Counted from the first letter of the stretch, positions 8,676-18,070 are shown. The stretch: DNA of 64,000 nt from Shewanella xiamenensis (GCF_014647135.1 NZ_BMOP01000013.1:62001-126000); one strand, 5' to 3'. Made by a program: numbers and translations. The notes: a model not told the origin generated them from the sequence alone.

Positions 8676-9785
8676 TGTCCCGCTGACGATCTGATTTCGC
8701 CACTGCAAACGTTTAGCCTGCGAATGGAAGCTCCAGGCTAACACGCGGGTGATCTTATTGCCCTGCTGCATTTCAATGGTTTTAACGGTATCCACACCCA
8801 ACTTTGCCAATGCTTGATAGCAAGGTTTAAGATTTTCCTGCTTTGACACTAAACTGGTAAACCACAGACACTGCTCGGCAAACGCTTGGCTCTCGCGGAT
8901 CATTGTGGCTAAAAATTGCCTCTCTCCGCCTTGGCACCATAACTCCGCCGCTTGACCACCAAAGTTTAAGGTCGCGCTGGCCGCTTTAGGCTGTTCACCG
9001 CGATTAAGTTGCAGATTACGCACCTTGCGCAGCGAGCCTTCGCTAGCTTCTTTTAACGAGCCATGAAAGGGAGGATTGCACAGAGTTAACTCGAAGCGGT
9101 CAGATGCCTGAATGATCCCCTTAAAGACCACCTTTTCATCCTGCTGTTGCCTTAAAGATAAGTGACCCTGCAAACTCGGGTTATTGTCGATAATCCGCTG
9201 CACATTAGTGAGCGACTGAGGATTGATATCCGAGGCGACAAACTGCCAGCCATACACTTGATGCCCTAGGATGGCATAAACGCCATTCGCCCCAGTGCCG
9301 ATATCTAAAGCGCTAACTTGTCCAGCACGCTGGACGGGGGCGCCTTCGAACAACAGATCAGCCAAGTAGTGTAGATAGTCAACTCGTCCGGGGATTGGTG
9401 GACACAGCGCCCCCTTAGGAATATCCCAAAACGCCAGCCCATAATGATGTTTCAATAGGGCCGCATTGAGGGTTTTCACTGCTATGGGGTCGGCAAAATC
9501 TATCGATAAGGCGCCGTATGGCGTTGGCCGAACAAAGGTTTTTAGCTTAGGGTAACTCGTCATCAACGCCGAAAAGTCATAGCCGTGAGCATGTAAATTA
9601 CGCGGGTGTAAGGTCTTTCTCTCAACGCCCTGTTTTGGCTTGCTCGTCGCTTTAGCGGGGGCAATATTTGGTTTTGCTGGTTTTGCTGGTTTTGCCACAA
9701 GTGGCTTAGGCGTGCTTGGTTTGCTGCGTTTTCCTGTGGGTGACATCGCAGGCTTAGCGGCAATTTTAACGACGGGCTTAGACAT
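8673..9785 (-). CDS. rlmF: 23S rRNA (adenine1618-N6)-methyltransferase
   Basis: RlmF methylates A1618 of 23S rRNA using S-adenosylmethionine. The 370-residue protein has a basic, Pro/Lys/Ala-rich N-terminal tail (about 1-55), then the RlmF core starting at LHPRNLHAHGYDF. The SAM-binding loop ALDIGTGANGVY is at about 160-171 and the catalytic NPPF motif (LTLCNPPFHGSL) near 236-247. The tail is longer than in E. coli RlmF and low in complexity, as in many rRNA-binding proteins. The stop lies at the edge of the upstream terminator hairpin. Confidence 0.92.
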   Translation of the reverse strand: MSKPVVKIAAKPAMSPTGKRSKPSTPKPLVAKPAKPAKPNIAPAKATSKPKQGVERKTLHPRNLHAHGYDFSALMTSYPKLKTFVRPTPYGALSIDFADPIAVKTLNAALLKHHYGLAFWDIPKGALCPPIPGRVDYLHYLADLLFEGAPVQRAGQVSALDIGTGANGVYAILGHQVYGWQFVASDINPQSLTNVQRIIDNNPSLQGHLSLRQQQDEKVVFKGIIQASDRFELTLCNPPFHGSLKEASEGSLRKVRNLQLNRGEQPKAASATLNFGGQAAELWCQGGERQFLATMIRESQAFAEQCLWFTSLVSKQENLKPCYQALAKLGVDTVKTIEMQQGNKITRVLAWSFHSQAKRLQWRNQIVSGT

Positions 9786-9844
9786 AATGATGGTTCAACA
9801 AGAGCGGGCCAATCCAAAGATCGACCCTTAGCCTATTGGCTGGA

Positions 9845-10255
9845 TTAATCGTAAAGATAAGAGGTAAACAGTAGATTGACTACTATTGGTTTACCCGCTT
9901 CCTTGGTCAGCAGATTATTGACCATATCAAAGCATTCACGGCGGATTTCCTCACGGCCAGTAAGAGACTTAATTTTTTCTTCGGCTTGGTTACCCAGCAC
10001 CTCAATAATGGCGGCACGCAACAGTGGATCATGGCGCTCAACGATCACTAAATCATCGGGACTCTTTACCATCAGCTCAACACTGATCTTTACAAACCCG
10101 AGCTTTTTGCGGTTTGAAATATAGTTAGTCACAATTTCGGGCTCAAACCCGTAATAGGCGAAATCCCCAGTAGGGGGTGGAGCTTTCTCGTCGGCTGCAT
10201 ATGCGCTAAACACAGCACTGAGCAAGATCAGGCAGGCTGATAATAATTTTTTCAT
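9845..10255 (-). CDS. FliL-like exported protein
   Basis: The 136-residue protein has a cleavable-looking signal sequence (about 1-20, ending AYA) and then a region like the periplasmic part of FliL: EPEIVTNYISN, LGFVKISVELMV, HDPLLRAAIIEVLG, and a C-terminal strand PIVVNLLFTSYLYD. FliL proteins sit at the flagellar motor near the stator. This one lies far from any flagellar operon, next to ubiC and rlmF, so a motor role is uncertain and a stomatin-like membrane role is an alternative. The start is divergent from ubiC with about 100 bases between them. Confidence 0.75.
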   Translation of the reverse strand: MKKLLSACLILLSAVFSAYAADEKAPPPTGDFAYYGFEPEIVTNYISNRKKLGFVKISVELMVKSPDDLVIVERHDPLLRAAIIEVLGNQAEEKIKSLTGREEIRRECFDMVNNLLTKEAGKPIVVNLLFTSYLYD

Positions 10256-10356
10256 CGCGGTTTACAGCTCCCTAAAAACAATAATGGTCAATGGAAGAAA
10301 CTTCCCAATCTATCTGGTAGACTGCCGACGTTTGCTTATATTGTAACGAGTATTTA

Positions 10357-10926
10357 ATGAATGTGACCAGCTTAAGCTTTCCCTATGGCGAATCTATTCA
10401 ATGGTTTTGTGCCGATAATGCCAAAAATCTTCCCGCTTCTCCCCTTAAGGAATGGTTACTGGCGCCAGGAAGCCTGACGCAAAAACTCAAAACCTGCTGC
10501 GATAAGTTTGAAGTCAAAATTCTTGGTGAAGGCCAATGTGCCCCGCTCGAAGGGGAATATCCTAAGCAAAACACCGTTTGGGTGCGCGAAGTGTTACTCT
10601 GCCTCGATTCTGTACCTTGGGTATTTGCCAGAACCTTGATCCCTCAGTCTTTGTTATCGACACGCCAAGCCGATTTTTTAGGCTTAGGTACACGCCCGCT
10701 CGGCGAATTATTATTCAGCCAAGATAGCTTCATTCCTGGTCGCATTGAAATCGCCCGCTTTGACACAGATAGCCGCCTTGCCCAACTGGCACAGAGTTTA
10801 GCGCAAAACGTCGAGCATGAACTTTGGGGCCGACGCCGATATTTTCACCATGACGAAGAGGAAATGTTTGTCAGTGAAATGTTCCTTCCGGCCGCTGTAC
10901 AAGCGATGGCGAGGCTACAACCCTAG
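10357..10926 (+). CDS. ubiC: Chorismate pyruvate-lyase
   Basis: UbiC splits chorismate into 4-hydroxybenzoate and pyruvate, the first committed step of ubiquinone synthesis. The 189-residue protein has the family's [20 protein letters not shown] core (about 76-95), which includes the conserved arginine, and the later segment [11 protein letters not shown] (about 110-120). ubiA is not adjacent in this window. The gene is alone and ends in a strong hairpin terminator. The ribosome site is weak. Confidence 0.92.
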   Translation: MNVTSLSFPYGESIQWFCADNAKNLPASPLKEWLLAPGSLTQKLKTCCDKFEVKILGEGQCAPLEGEYPKQNTVWVREVLLCLDSVPWVFARTLIPQSLLSTRQADFLGLGTRPLGELLFSQDSFIPGRIEIARFDTDSRLAQLAQSLAQNVEHELWGRRRYFHHDEEEMFVSEMFLPAAVQAMARLQP

Positions 10927-10943
10927 CTCTCTTAAGCTAAAGC

Positions 10944-10975
10944 AAAAATGCCTCTATATCAGAGGCATTTTTCGT
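10944..10975. terminator. Bidirectional terminator between ubiC and the M6 protease
   Basis: AAAAATGCCTCT at 10944-10955 is exactly complementary to AGAGGCATTTTT at 10961-10972, across a 5-base loop. A- and T-runs on either side allow termination from both strands. Confidence 0.9.
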
Positions 10976-10990
10976 TAGAACAATCCCTTC

Positions 10991-13801
10991 TTATTGGCGC
11001 TGGCGGCGCCATGCAAAACCACCGAGCAACATCAGGCTTAGCCAACCTAGACTGCCACCACCGCCACTACTTGGGGTTTCGCCTGGCGTCGTTGGCTCAG
11101 ATACGGTAACACTTGAACTGCTGCTGGCAGTGGCATTTTGTGTATCTTTCACCGTCAGTGTCACTGTGTAAGTACCCGTCTGAGCATAAGTGTGGGAAGG
11201 CGATGCCGAAGTGCTTGAGGTGCCATCGCCAAAGTTCCATGTATAACTTAGGCTACCAACGCCCCCTGCCGAGGTATTGCTAAACTTCACCGTAAGCTGG
11301 TTGGCAATGACGCTAAAGCCAGCAGTTAAGGGCAAGCTCATCACCACCGTTTTCGTCGCGGTGGCAATTGCGCCTTTTGCATCGGTTACCGTTAAGGTCA
11401 GCGTATAAGTTCCAGCGCTCGCGTAGGTATAACTCGCCGACGATGAATTACTCGTCGCTCCGGCAACGCCAAAATCCCAAGCATAGGTGTAAGCACCCTC
11501 GCCACCATCAACCACTGCGGCCACGGTGGCGGTTAAGGCATTTTGGCTCAGATTTATTGCCGCAGTTAACGGAGCTAACGCTGGATCGGCATTCGCATTG
11601 GCTAAACGAATTACCGCGGTGCGGTTATCGCTGGCCTGAGAGACCACTTGCATCGTCAACCCAAGTTGTTGCAGTTGCATGCCAGACTGAGGTTGTAGTG
11701 GTGCGCTGTAATCCAAACTATCATCAAAAAGACTGACCGCATCGAGGTTATTGTCCCCAGAGTAAGCTGTTTGTTTTACCATGCTAAAAGCCGCATCACG
11801 GATTTGTTCATCGGTAGAAAGAGTGCCAATCATATTCTGGTCAGCATCAATCACACCTATCAAGCTACGGCCGGGATGATCCGATACATTGTTATCGCTG
11901 TAACTGGCATTCTCTAGCCATAGCAGTACACCAGGGTCAAACCCTTTACTCTTTAAGCCCGCATCGACACCATTATGGCTGCGTAATTGAATAAGGTAAC
12001 GGGATGCGGCGCCAGGGCGAGTACTGGTAATGCGGCTGTAACCCACAAGAGTCGCTTTACCAGCCACCTCAGCATTATCGGCATACCGCTCAGTTACACC
12101 CTGTTTAATACTGATATTATCGATAGTAATCCCCGACTCAATTGCCGCCTCATCGGTCACATAGGTAAATTCAATGGTGACACTCTTACCTGCATAGGCT
12201 GACAAATCATATTCCAAGGCAACCCAAGCATCGCTGCCCACTGCGGTAGAGATGTCTGATGACTTACCAGTGATAATATGTCGGGCATTGTTAATGGCGT
12301 TGATCGACTTAGTGTAATTCCCCGCAATCGCCGTACCATTAACCTTAACTTGCATATAGTCATAGTCAGTCTCAATTGCCCAACTCGCCTGCAAAGAGAG
12401 TGTGAGTTTTTCGCTGGTGCTAGGCAAGGTTGCGGTAAAACTCATACTGTTTGTCAGCATGTTACCTTGACCAGAGTAGTACTGGTAACTCCCTTGATAA
12501 GGTGCTTTAAAGGCAATTTGTGCCGCAGGAAGCGGTATCGATATTTGATTCACGGCATCTTGGTTTATCGCCTGATTAAGCGTGATTTCCATACCCGATT
12601 TAGGAATACTGTCTAAACTAATCTCGCGCTCGTTAAGCCACTTTCCTTTATATTTTGTCTGTAAATACGAACGTGCGTAGGGGCTAAAACCACTCGGCTG
12701 CGCACCAGGAATAGCCCCTGTCCAACTGCCTCCCGACATTAAAGACCAATAACCAACAGGCGAACCATCTTTGTTAGCGTTGTCTGTAGTGTCGTACTCA
12801 TCGGGCAGTCCAAGATCATGACCAAATTCATGGGTACAGACCCCAGTCGCGGCATCGATCGGTTGGATAGTGTAACCAAAGAGTTTTTTGCTCGAGCCCG
12901 GTAAAGTGTAGCCTTGAGTACCTTGATCCACGTAATAACGGTGCGACCAAATAGCGTTTGCTCCTAACTTACCACCACCAGTTTCTTCCCCAATGCTGGA
13001 GTGGAAAATCATCACATGATCAATAATGCCATCGGCTTCATTTAAGTTACCGTTATCATTTAAATCATATGGGTCTTCAATATCATAGGTTGCAAGCTCT
13101 GCAGCTGACATATTCGCTACGGCTAGCGATACTGCTTCTTTAACCAGTTCAGTCACATTAACATCGTTGCCAGTGTCGGCATCATTAGCGCCATAATAAT
13201 CAGCATTTTGGCTAGCGGTATACCAACCTTTAACGTCACCACTAAAGAAGAAGGTTTTGCCCGAAACGGCTTGGTAATACTGATAGGCCGAATCTAAAGT
13301 TTGCCCCTGCGGGCCACTAAAACCAGCCGTAGAGAAGAGTAAATTCTTGTAGTGAGAAGCAGGATAACTCGAGTAATACATGTCGGTATCACTCGCTGTT
13401 AAGCCGTTGTTATTATATTTTAAATCTGGAAAATCAATCAGTACGGTTAATACCTTAACCGTTTTAGTCACATCTGCATCCGCTAAAACACGCTGTGCGG
13501 GGGCACGCATCACCGCTGATGTTTTGGCTTTTTGCAGGCGTTCATGCTCAGCCTCAATCACCATTCTAGGCTCTTTAGGCTGTGCGAAACTTGCGCGAGC
13601 AATAAAGGCTTCAACGGCCGCTTGCTTAACGCTATCGCTGGCATCCTCTGAGACTTCACCCCGCTTAATCAGCCAATAGAGGATCCGCTCTTTATTAATG
13701 ACTCCTGCATCCGCTGGCGTGTGATTGGGCGCAGCAATACTCGCGCCACTCAGCAAGGCCAACATCAATCCAAACGCTGTGATACTCTTTGTACTTCGCA
13801 T
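10991..13801 (-). CDS. Secreted M6-family metalloprotease with PKD repeats and GlyGly-CTERM tail
   Basis: This 936-residue exported protease resembles immune inhibitor A. It has a signal peptide (about 1-23, ending SIA) and the zinc motif HEFGH within CTHEFGHDLGLPDEYD (about 321-336), followed by the M6 catalytic and jelly-roll-like regions. Two PKD domains follow (about 745-905, each with a WDFG or WNFGDG core). The extreme C-terminus reads GGGGSLGWLSLMLLGG and then RRQRQ, a GlyGly-CTERM signal processed by rhombosortase and tied to type II secretion. Surface attachment or release is therefore expected. The start has an AAGGAAG ribosome site. Confidence 0.9.
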   Translation of the reverse strand: MRSTKSITAFGLMLALLSGASIAAPNHTPADAGVINKERILYWLIKRGEVSEDASDSVKQAAVEAFIARASFAQPKEPRMVIEAEHERLQKAKTSAVMRAPAQRVLADADVTKTVKVLTVLIDFPDLKYNNNGLTASDTDMYYSSYPASHYKNLLFSTAGFSGPQGQTLDSAYQYYQAVSGKTFFFSGDVKGWYTASQNADYYGANDADTGNDVNVTELVKEAVSLAVANMSAAELATYDIEDPYDLNDNGNLNEADGIIDHVMIFHSSIGEETGGGKLGANAIWSHRYYVDQGTQGYTLPGSSKKLFGYTIQPIDAATGVCTHEFGHDLGLPDEYDTTDNANKDGSPVGYWSLMSGGSWTGAIPGAQPSGFSPYARSYLQTKYKGKWLNEREISLDSIPKSGMEITLNQAINQDAVNQISIPLPAAQIAFKAPYQGSYQYYSGQGNMLTNSMSFTATLPSTSEKLTLSLQASWAIETDYDYMQVKVNGTAIAGNYTKSINAINNARHIITGKSSDISTAVGSDAWVALEYDLSAYAGKSVTIEFTYVTDEAAIESGITIDNISIKQGVTERYADNAEVAGKATLVGYSRITSTRPGAASRYLIQLRSHNGVDAGLKSKGFDPGVLLWLENASYSDNNVSDHPGRSLIGVIDADQNMIGTLSTDEQIRDAAFSMVKQTAYSGDNNLDAVSLFDDSLDYSAPLQPQSGMQLQQLGLTMQVVSQASDNRTAVIRLANANADPALAPLTAAINLSQNALTATVAAVVDGGEGAYTYAWDFGVAGATSNSSSASYTYASAGTYTLTLTVTDAKGAIATATKTVVMSLPLTAGFSVIANQLTVKFSNTSAGGVGSLSYTWNFGDGTSSTSASPSHTYAQTGTYTVTLTVKDTQNATASSSSSVTVSEPTTPGETPSSGGGGSLGWLSLMLLGGFAWRRQRQ

Positions 13802-14048
13802 TACCGTCTTCCTTCCGTCACAATCTGCGCTGTTATAGCCAAGCTATTTTTTAAGGCTAGTGCCTATTTGCTCTATGGCAAGTTTGTTTATTGGTTGTCT
13901 TCCCTCATCGGAAAGCCAACTTCAATGGGATGTGAAAACATATCAGGACACCAAGAGTGTAACAACTTGATACAGATTGGAAGGTGATGGTTTTTATACT
14001 TTTGTCAGCGTTGGTTCAGCAAGCATCCTCAACAGCGATTTTTTGCCA
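13802..14048. other. Gene-free stretch upstream of the M6 protease
   Basis: The region between the protease start and the next terminator should contain the protease promoter on the minus strand. I see no convincing gene, repeat or known operator in it. Confidence 0.4.
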
Positions 14049-14049
14049 T

Positions 14050-14085
14050 AAAAAAACCGCATTAACGATGTAATGCGGTTTTTGA
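14050..14085. terminator. Terminator after the marC-family gene
   Basis: AAAAACCGCATTA (14052-14064) pairs with TAATGCGGTTTTT (14071-14083) across a 6-base loop. On the minus strand it lies just past the stop of the MarC-family gene. Confidence 0.9.
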
Positions 14086-14103
14086 TAACTTGGTGCAATA
14101 CGC

Positions 14104-14697
14104 TTACCCAGCAGTTTTCATATAGTTTGATACTCCATCGAGGAACATTTGTACCGATATCATTACCAGCACCATCCCCATCAAACGTTCAACAGCCGTT
14201 AACCCCTTTTCACCCAACATACGGGTAAAGAGCTTATAAAACATTAAAATAACCGCACTCGCGCCCCAAGCTGATACGAGAGCAATAGTCCAATCCCCCA
14301 TACGTGAGCTATCGGTATGCGCTAGTAAAATGAGCGCGGCAAGAATAGATGGTCCCGCCATTAATGGTATCGCCATCGGCACGATAAATGGCTCCTCCCC
14401 TGCTGCAAGCCCAACCACACCACCCGGCTGGGGGAAAATCATCCGAATCGCGATCAGAAACAAAATAATCCCACCGGCAATACTGACCGATTCAGATCGC
14501 AGATTTAGGAAACTTAAGATGGCTTCGCCAGCATACAAAAAGGCCAACATGATCACTAATGCAAAAATGAGTTCACGAATCAAAACCCTACGACGTTTTT
14601 TAGGATCAATATGCCGTAAAATCGACGCGAATATCGGTAAATTACCGAGAGGGTCCATGATGAGAAACAACATTACCGCAGCAGAAAATATATCCAT
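14104..14697 (-). CDS. MarC/YhgN-family integral membrane protein
   Basis: The 197-residue protein has about six transmembrane helices and the MarC-family opening MDIFSAAVMLFLIMDPLGNLPIF (the DPxGN segment at residues about 16-20). The second half repeats the pattern with PIAMPLMAGPSILAALILL-type sequence. It is closest in style to E. coli YhgN. The name MarC (multiple antibiotic resistance) has not been borne out by function; transport activity is unproven. It stands alone and its ribosome site is weak. Confidence 0.88.
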   Translation of the reverse strand: MDIFSAAVMLFLIMDPLGNLPIFASILRHIDPKKRRRVLIRELIFALVIMLAFLYAGEAILSFLNLRSESVSIAGGIILFLIAIRMIFPQPGGVVGLAAGEEPFIVPMAIPLMAGPSILAALILLAHTDSSRMGDWTIALVSAWGASAVILMFYKLFTRMLGEKGLTAVERLMGMVLVMISVQMFLDGVSNYMKTAG

Positions 14698-14974
14698 TTA
14701 ACTTTATCAACGTCTAAGCCAACATGAGCACATATTGTATAACTTTTTCGCGTTACAGATGTGAAAAATTATCTAGAAAATTCCTTAAGATGGATTATGA
14801 GTGCCGTTTCATGATCCTCTAGCGGTTTTTTACCTATCATCCATAAGCCATTGAGTCGTTGATTCATTTTTACTACAAGCCACAGCACAACATCTCGCTT
14901 GAGTAAATTGCCTGTAAGTCGCTGCTCATTTAAATTACAACTGGTATACTACAGCGTTTTTTCAGCCAATTTTC

Positions 14975-16624
14975 GTGGAATCCATGCTCTATCTTCTTGC
15001 TAGTTGTCTCGCACTCTTAATCGGGCCACTGTTTTACCGCTACTTTGCATCAGGCAGCGGATTGCAGAAGGGACTTGATGGCTTTATTTTCGTCTCCTTA
15101 GGCGGATTAGTGCTGATCCATATTCTACCTGAACTTCTCGAGCATGGCGGCCTGCTGGCCATCGTCTTTGTAGTACTCGGCCTGTGGGGGCCCACAGCCA
15201 GTGAACGCTTGTTCCACCGCTACTCTGAAATTACGCATAATTTTGCCCTTTTTCTTGGCATTAGTGGCTTATTGCTGCACACCATCACAGATGGGAGCGC
15301 TATGGTATTAGCCCAAAATGAGGGCAACTCCATTTTGTTAGCCTTGGGCGTTATACTCCATCGTCTCCCTGTTGGTTTTGCTATTTGGTGGATACTAAAA
15401 CCTCATCTTGGTGCCCGTTGGACGCTGGTTATTTTTGGCGCCATTATGCTATTCACGAGTATTGGCTATTTTGCTAGCGAACAGCTTTTATCACACATGA
15501 GCATAGATAAAACCGTTTATTTACAAGCTTTTGTGACAGGCTCGATTCTGCATGTGGTGTTACATCAGCCACATGGTCAACAGGAAACAGATAAACAAGG
15601 CCAGTATGAATATCAGGCGGGTATCGGCAGTTTGCTCGGTATTGGTTTATTAATGATGCTGTTATTGATGGATTCTGGCGGCCACGAACATGCCCATCAC
15701 GACCACAGTACAGAGCAGCTAACAACATGGCTAATGACCATAGCGCCAGTGCTATTACTCAGTTACGCCGTAGCAGCACTAAGATTCCAGCTTGGTTTAA
15801 CACCACAGGACAATAGCCTCGCCCGTCGTTGGTTCCAACGTTTAGCAGGCCCAGAAGCCCTAGTACTGACGGCGCTATTGCTTGGCCCTTGGTTAGCGCT
15901 GTTTCAACTCTTAGTCGTCTTGATCATGAGTGCCTATTTAGCCTATGCGCGGGTCGATATTACCGATCCCCATACTAAATTACCAAGCCAAACCCTGCGT
16001 TTTGGTTTCGCCCATTTGGTTGATCGCAGCGCACCTTGGGTGCTCCTCAGCTTGGTATTAGTTAACTTGATTGGTCACCCTTCGGTACCGTTAAGTAACC
16101 CTATATTACAGATTACCGTGCTATTGCTGGTATTTTTACCGATGCGCTTCTGCAATTTAGGTGCGGCCGTATTGTCAATCGCCTTAGCCTATAGCGGCTG
16201 GAGTCCGCTGGCCATCGTATTGCCTTTGATTGCCGCTCCGGTGTTGAATATCGCTCAACTTAAGCTTATGGGTTGGTCGCAACGGGGGATTTTGCTGGCA
16301 ATTATTGCCATAGCCCTCGTTGCTGCCCTTAAGTTGCCCATGTGGTTCTCGTTGTTCACTCTACCAGAAGCCATTAACCTCACGGCACTGCTGATCTTAT
16401 CAGCCTTATTTGCAGCCAGCTTACTGCGCCTCGGGCCTCGTAAATTCTTGCGCCGCTTAATGATGTTAAAACCTGTGGCCCACGGCCATAAACACAGCCA
16501 TGATCATGCGCACGCGCATGCTAAAACAGCCGAAACATCACATGTGCACGGGCATGGCCACTCTCATTCACACGGTCAGACTAGCGGCCACAGCCATCCC
16601 CATAGCGATAAGCACCAGCACTAA
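14975..16624 (+). CDS. His-rich ZIP-like membrane protein, putative metal permease
   Basis: This protein has 549 residues and many transmembrane helices. The N-terminal half resembles ZIP metal transporters: ILPELLEHGG (about 50-59), LLHTITDGSAM (about 100-110) and ILHRLPVGFA (about 129-138), the last at the place of the ZIP HxxPEG motif but with Val for Glu. A His-rich loop (GGHEHAHHDHS, about 229-239) separates it from a second hydrophobic half of unknown family. The C-terminal 47 residues include 18 histidines, mostly as HxH repeats. Zinc, nickel or cobalt binding is plausible. The architecture is longer than a normal ZIP protein, and the direction of transport is unknown. Confidence 0.62.
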   Translation: MESMLYLLASCLALLIGPLFYRYFASGSGLQKGLDGFIFVSLGGLVLIHILPELLEHGGLLAIVFVVLGLWGPTASERLFHRYSEITHNFALFLGISGLLLHTITDGSAMVLAQNEGNSILLALGVILHRLPVGFAIWWILKPHLGARWTLVIFGAIMLFTSIGYFASEQLLSHMSIDKTVYLQAFVTGSILHVVLHQPHGQQETDKQGQYEYQAGIGSLLGIGLLMMLLLMDSGGHEHAHHDHSTEQLTTWLMTIAPVLLLSYAVAALRFQLGLTPQDNSLARRWFQRLAGPEALVLTALLLGPWLALFQLLVVLIMSAYLAYARVDITDPHTKLPSQTLRFGFAHLVDRSAPWVLLSLVLVNLIGHPSVPLSNPILQITVLLLVFLPMRFCNLGAAVLSIALAYSGWSPLAIVLPLIAAPVLNIAQLKLMGWSQRGILLAIIAIALVAALKLPMWFSLFTLPEAINLTALLILSALFAASLLRLGPRKFLRRLMMLKPVAHGHKHSHDHAHAHAKTAETSHVHGHGHSHSHGQTSGHSHPHSDKHQH

Positions 16625-16644
16625 CACTGTTCATTTGCCGACAG

Positions 16645-16685
16645 ACAGGCTAAGTTAACCCCATCTTTGGATAAACTTAGCCTGT
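16645..16685 (+). promoter_or_regulatory. 12-bp inverted repeat ending one base before the NRDE start codon
   Basis: ACAGGCTAAGTT (16645-16656) pairs perfectly with AACTTAGCCTGT (16674-16685) around a 17-base loop. The ATG of the next gene is at 16687. No Shine-Dalgarno sequence is present between the genes, and no T-run follows, so this is not a standard terminator. It may act on translation or be a protein-binding site. Confidence 0.6.
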
Positions 16686-16686
16686 T

Positions 16687-17487
16687 ATGTGCATACTTTT
16701 CGTCGCCCTTAATACTCATCCCCAGTATCCACTGATTATTTGTGCGAATCGGGATGAGTTTCACCACAGGCCTACTGCACCTGCACAGTTTTGGCCGCCT
16801 GAGCAGAATATGCTCGCGGGCAAAGATTTACAGGCGGGCGGTACTTGGTTTGGGGTGAATAAGCAGGGACAAATTGCCGGAGTCACTAACCTCAGGGTGG
16901 CTCAAAAATCCCAAGAGCCGATGCGTAGCCGTGGCGAACTTGTCATTCAGGCATTAAGTTCGGGCTCGCTGATCTGCCCTAACTGGCTTGTGGAACACGC
17001 TGAAAATTATCAACCCTTCAATCTCGTGTTTGGCCAAGGGACTCATCTCTACTGCTTTAACAGTCTTAAACGGGAAACAGTAAAATTAACCACAGGATTC
17101 CACGCGATTAGCAATGGCGCGCTCGATGATATTTGGCCGAAAATGGCTAAAGGTCAGCGCTCGCTCGAGGCCCTTATTCAACAATCGGGACCGCTTGAGC
17201 TAGAGTCACTTATACGGTTGATGCAGGATGATTCTCGGCCACAGGATAACGAGCTACCCGACACTGGCGTCGGGCTAGAGTGGGAACGCCGACTCGCGGC
17301 GATTTATATTTGCCACCCCGACTATGGCACTCGTTCCACCAGCATTTTGCTACAAAATGCCCAAGGGGAAGTTCAGTTCACTGAGGTGAGATACGATGGC
17401 AAGGGACGACGTTTGGGACAACAGGATTTTCACTTCACCCTACCGTCCCAATTACCGCAACAGCCCGACTGCTTAGCCGATTTTTAG
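16687..17487 (+). CDS. TANGO2/NRDE-family protein
   Basis: The 266-residue protein begins Met-Cys-Ile and has the signature CANRDEFHHRP (about 20-30) and GGTWFGVN (about 55-62), which define the NRDE (TANGO2, Ser/Thr-rich T10) family. Members have an N-terminal nucleophile fold in which Cys2 would be the nucleophile; relatives have been linked to haem handling and lipid metabolism. The start is fixed by the invariant Cys2. Its start codon lies directly after a perfect 12-bp inverted repeat and lacks a normal ribosome site. Confidence 0.9.
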   Translation: MCILFVALNTHPQYPLIICANRDEFHHRPTAPAQFWPPEQNMLAGKDLQAGGTWFGVNKQGQIAGVTNLRVAQKSQEPMRSRGELVIQALSSGSLICPNWLVEHAENYQPFNLVFGQGTHLYCFNSLKRETVKLTTGFHAISNGALDDIWPKMAKGQRSLEALIQQSGPLELESLIRLMQDDSRPQDNELPDTGVGLEWERRLAAIYICHPDYGTRSTSILLQNAQGEVQFTEVRYDGKGRRLGQQDFHFTLPSQLPQQPDCLADF

Positions 17488-17491
17488 TATA

Positions 17492-17941
17492 TCAGTCAGA
17501 GCTGTGATCCATAGTGATCACCCAACGGTCATCAATTTTTTCCACCAGCAAGGTAAATACGCCTGTCGGGCTATCCTTTTGCCGCTTTAAATCCCAGCGA
17601 CCCACCACCATTGCGGCGTAGTTACTGAGCATTTTGATTTCTTTGATGGTGAACTTCAGCTCTCCTAGTGCCTCTTTATCGGGATAATTTTTCTTATAGG
17701 CTGCAAGCGTTTCTTCCCAGCCATAACGAAACTTACCGTTTGAGACAAATCTAAGCTGCTCACTCTGCCAATAACCCTGCATGTAAGCATCAAGATCACC
17801 GCGATTCCACGCATCTTCCTGACCTTTTAACATTTGGGTAATCTCATCAGTTGGCACCGCACTTACCTGCCCAACAAATAGCAGCAAAAGCGCCGCGAGA
17901 GACTGCAAAATGGGTTTTCTTATCAATCCTTGTCGCAACAT
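17492..17941 (-). CDS. Exported SnoaL/DUF4440-like protein (NTF2 fold)
   Basis: The 149-residue protein has a signal peptide (about 1-28, ending VSA) and a single NTF2-like domain: QEDAWNRGDLDAYMQGY (about 41-57), GWEETLAAYKKNYPD (about 78-92) and a closing FTLLVEKIDDRWVITMDHSSD. Such domains form cone-shaped pockets and may be enzymes or ligand binders; no activity can be named. It converges with the NRDE gene with only a few bases between the stops. The ribosome site is GAGGGAG. Confidence 0.78.
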   Translation of the reverse strand: MLRQGLIRKPILQSLAALLLLFVGQVSAVPTDEITQMLKGQEDAWNRGDLDAYMQGYWQSEQLRFVSNGKFRYGWEETLAAYKKNYPDKEALGELKFTIKEIKMLSNYAAMVVGRWDLKRQKDSPTGVFTLLVEKIDDRWVITMDHSSD

Positions 17942-18070
17942 AGTACCGCTCCCTCACAATCAGGTTAGACTGTATTATCAGTATTTCGGCCCAGACTATC
18001 TTGTCTAAGTCGATTTATAATTAAAAAAAGCTAATGATATTATTCATTTTTCGACTCTGGGCACCACACT

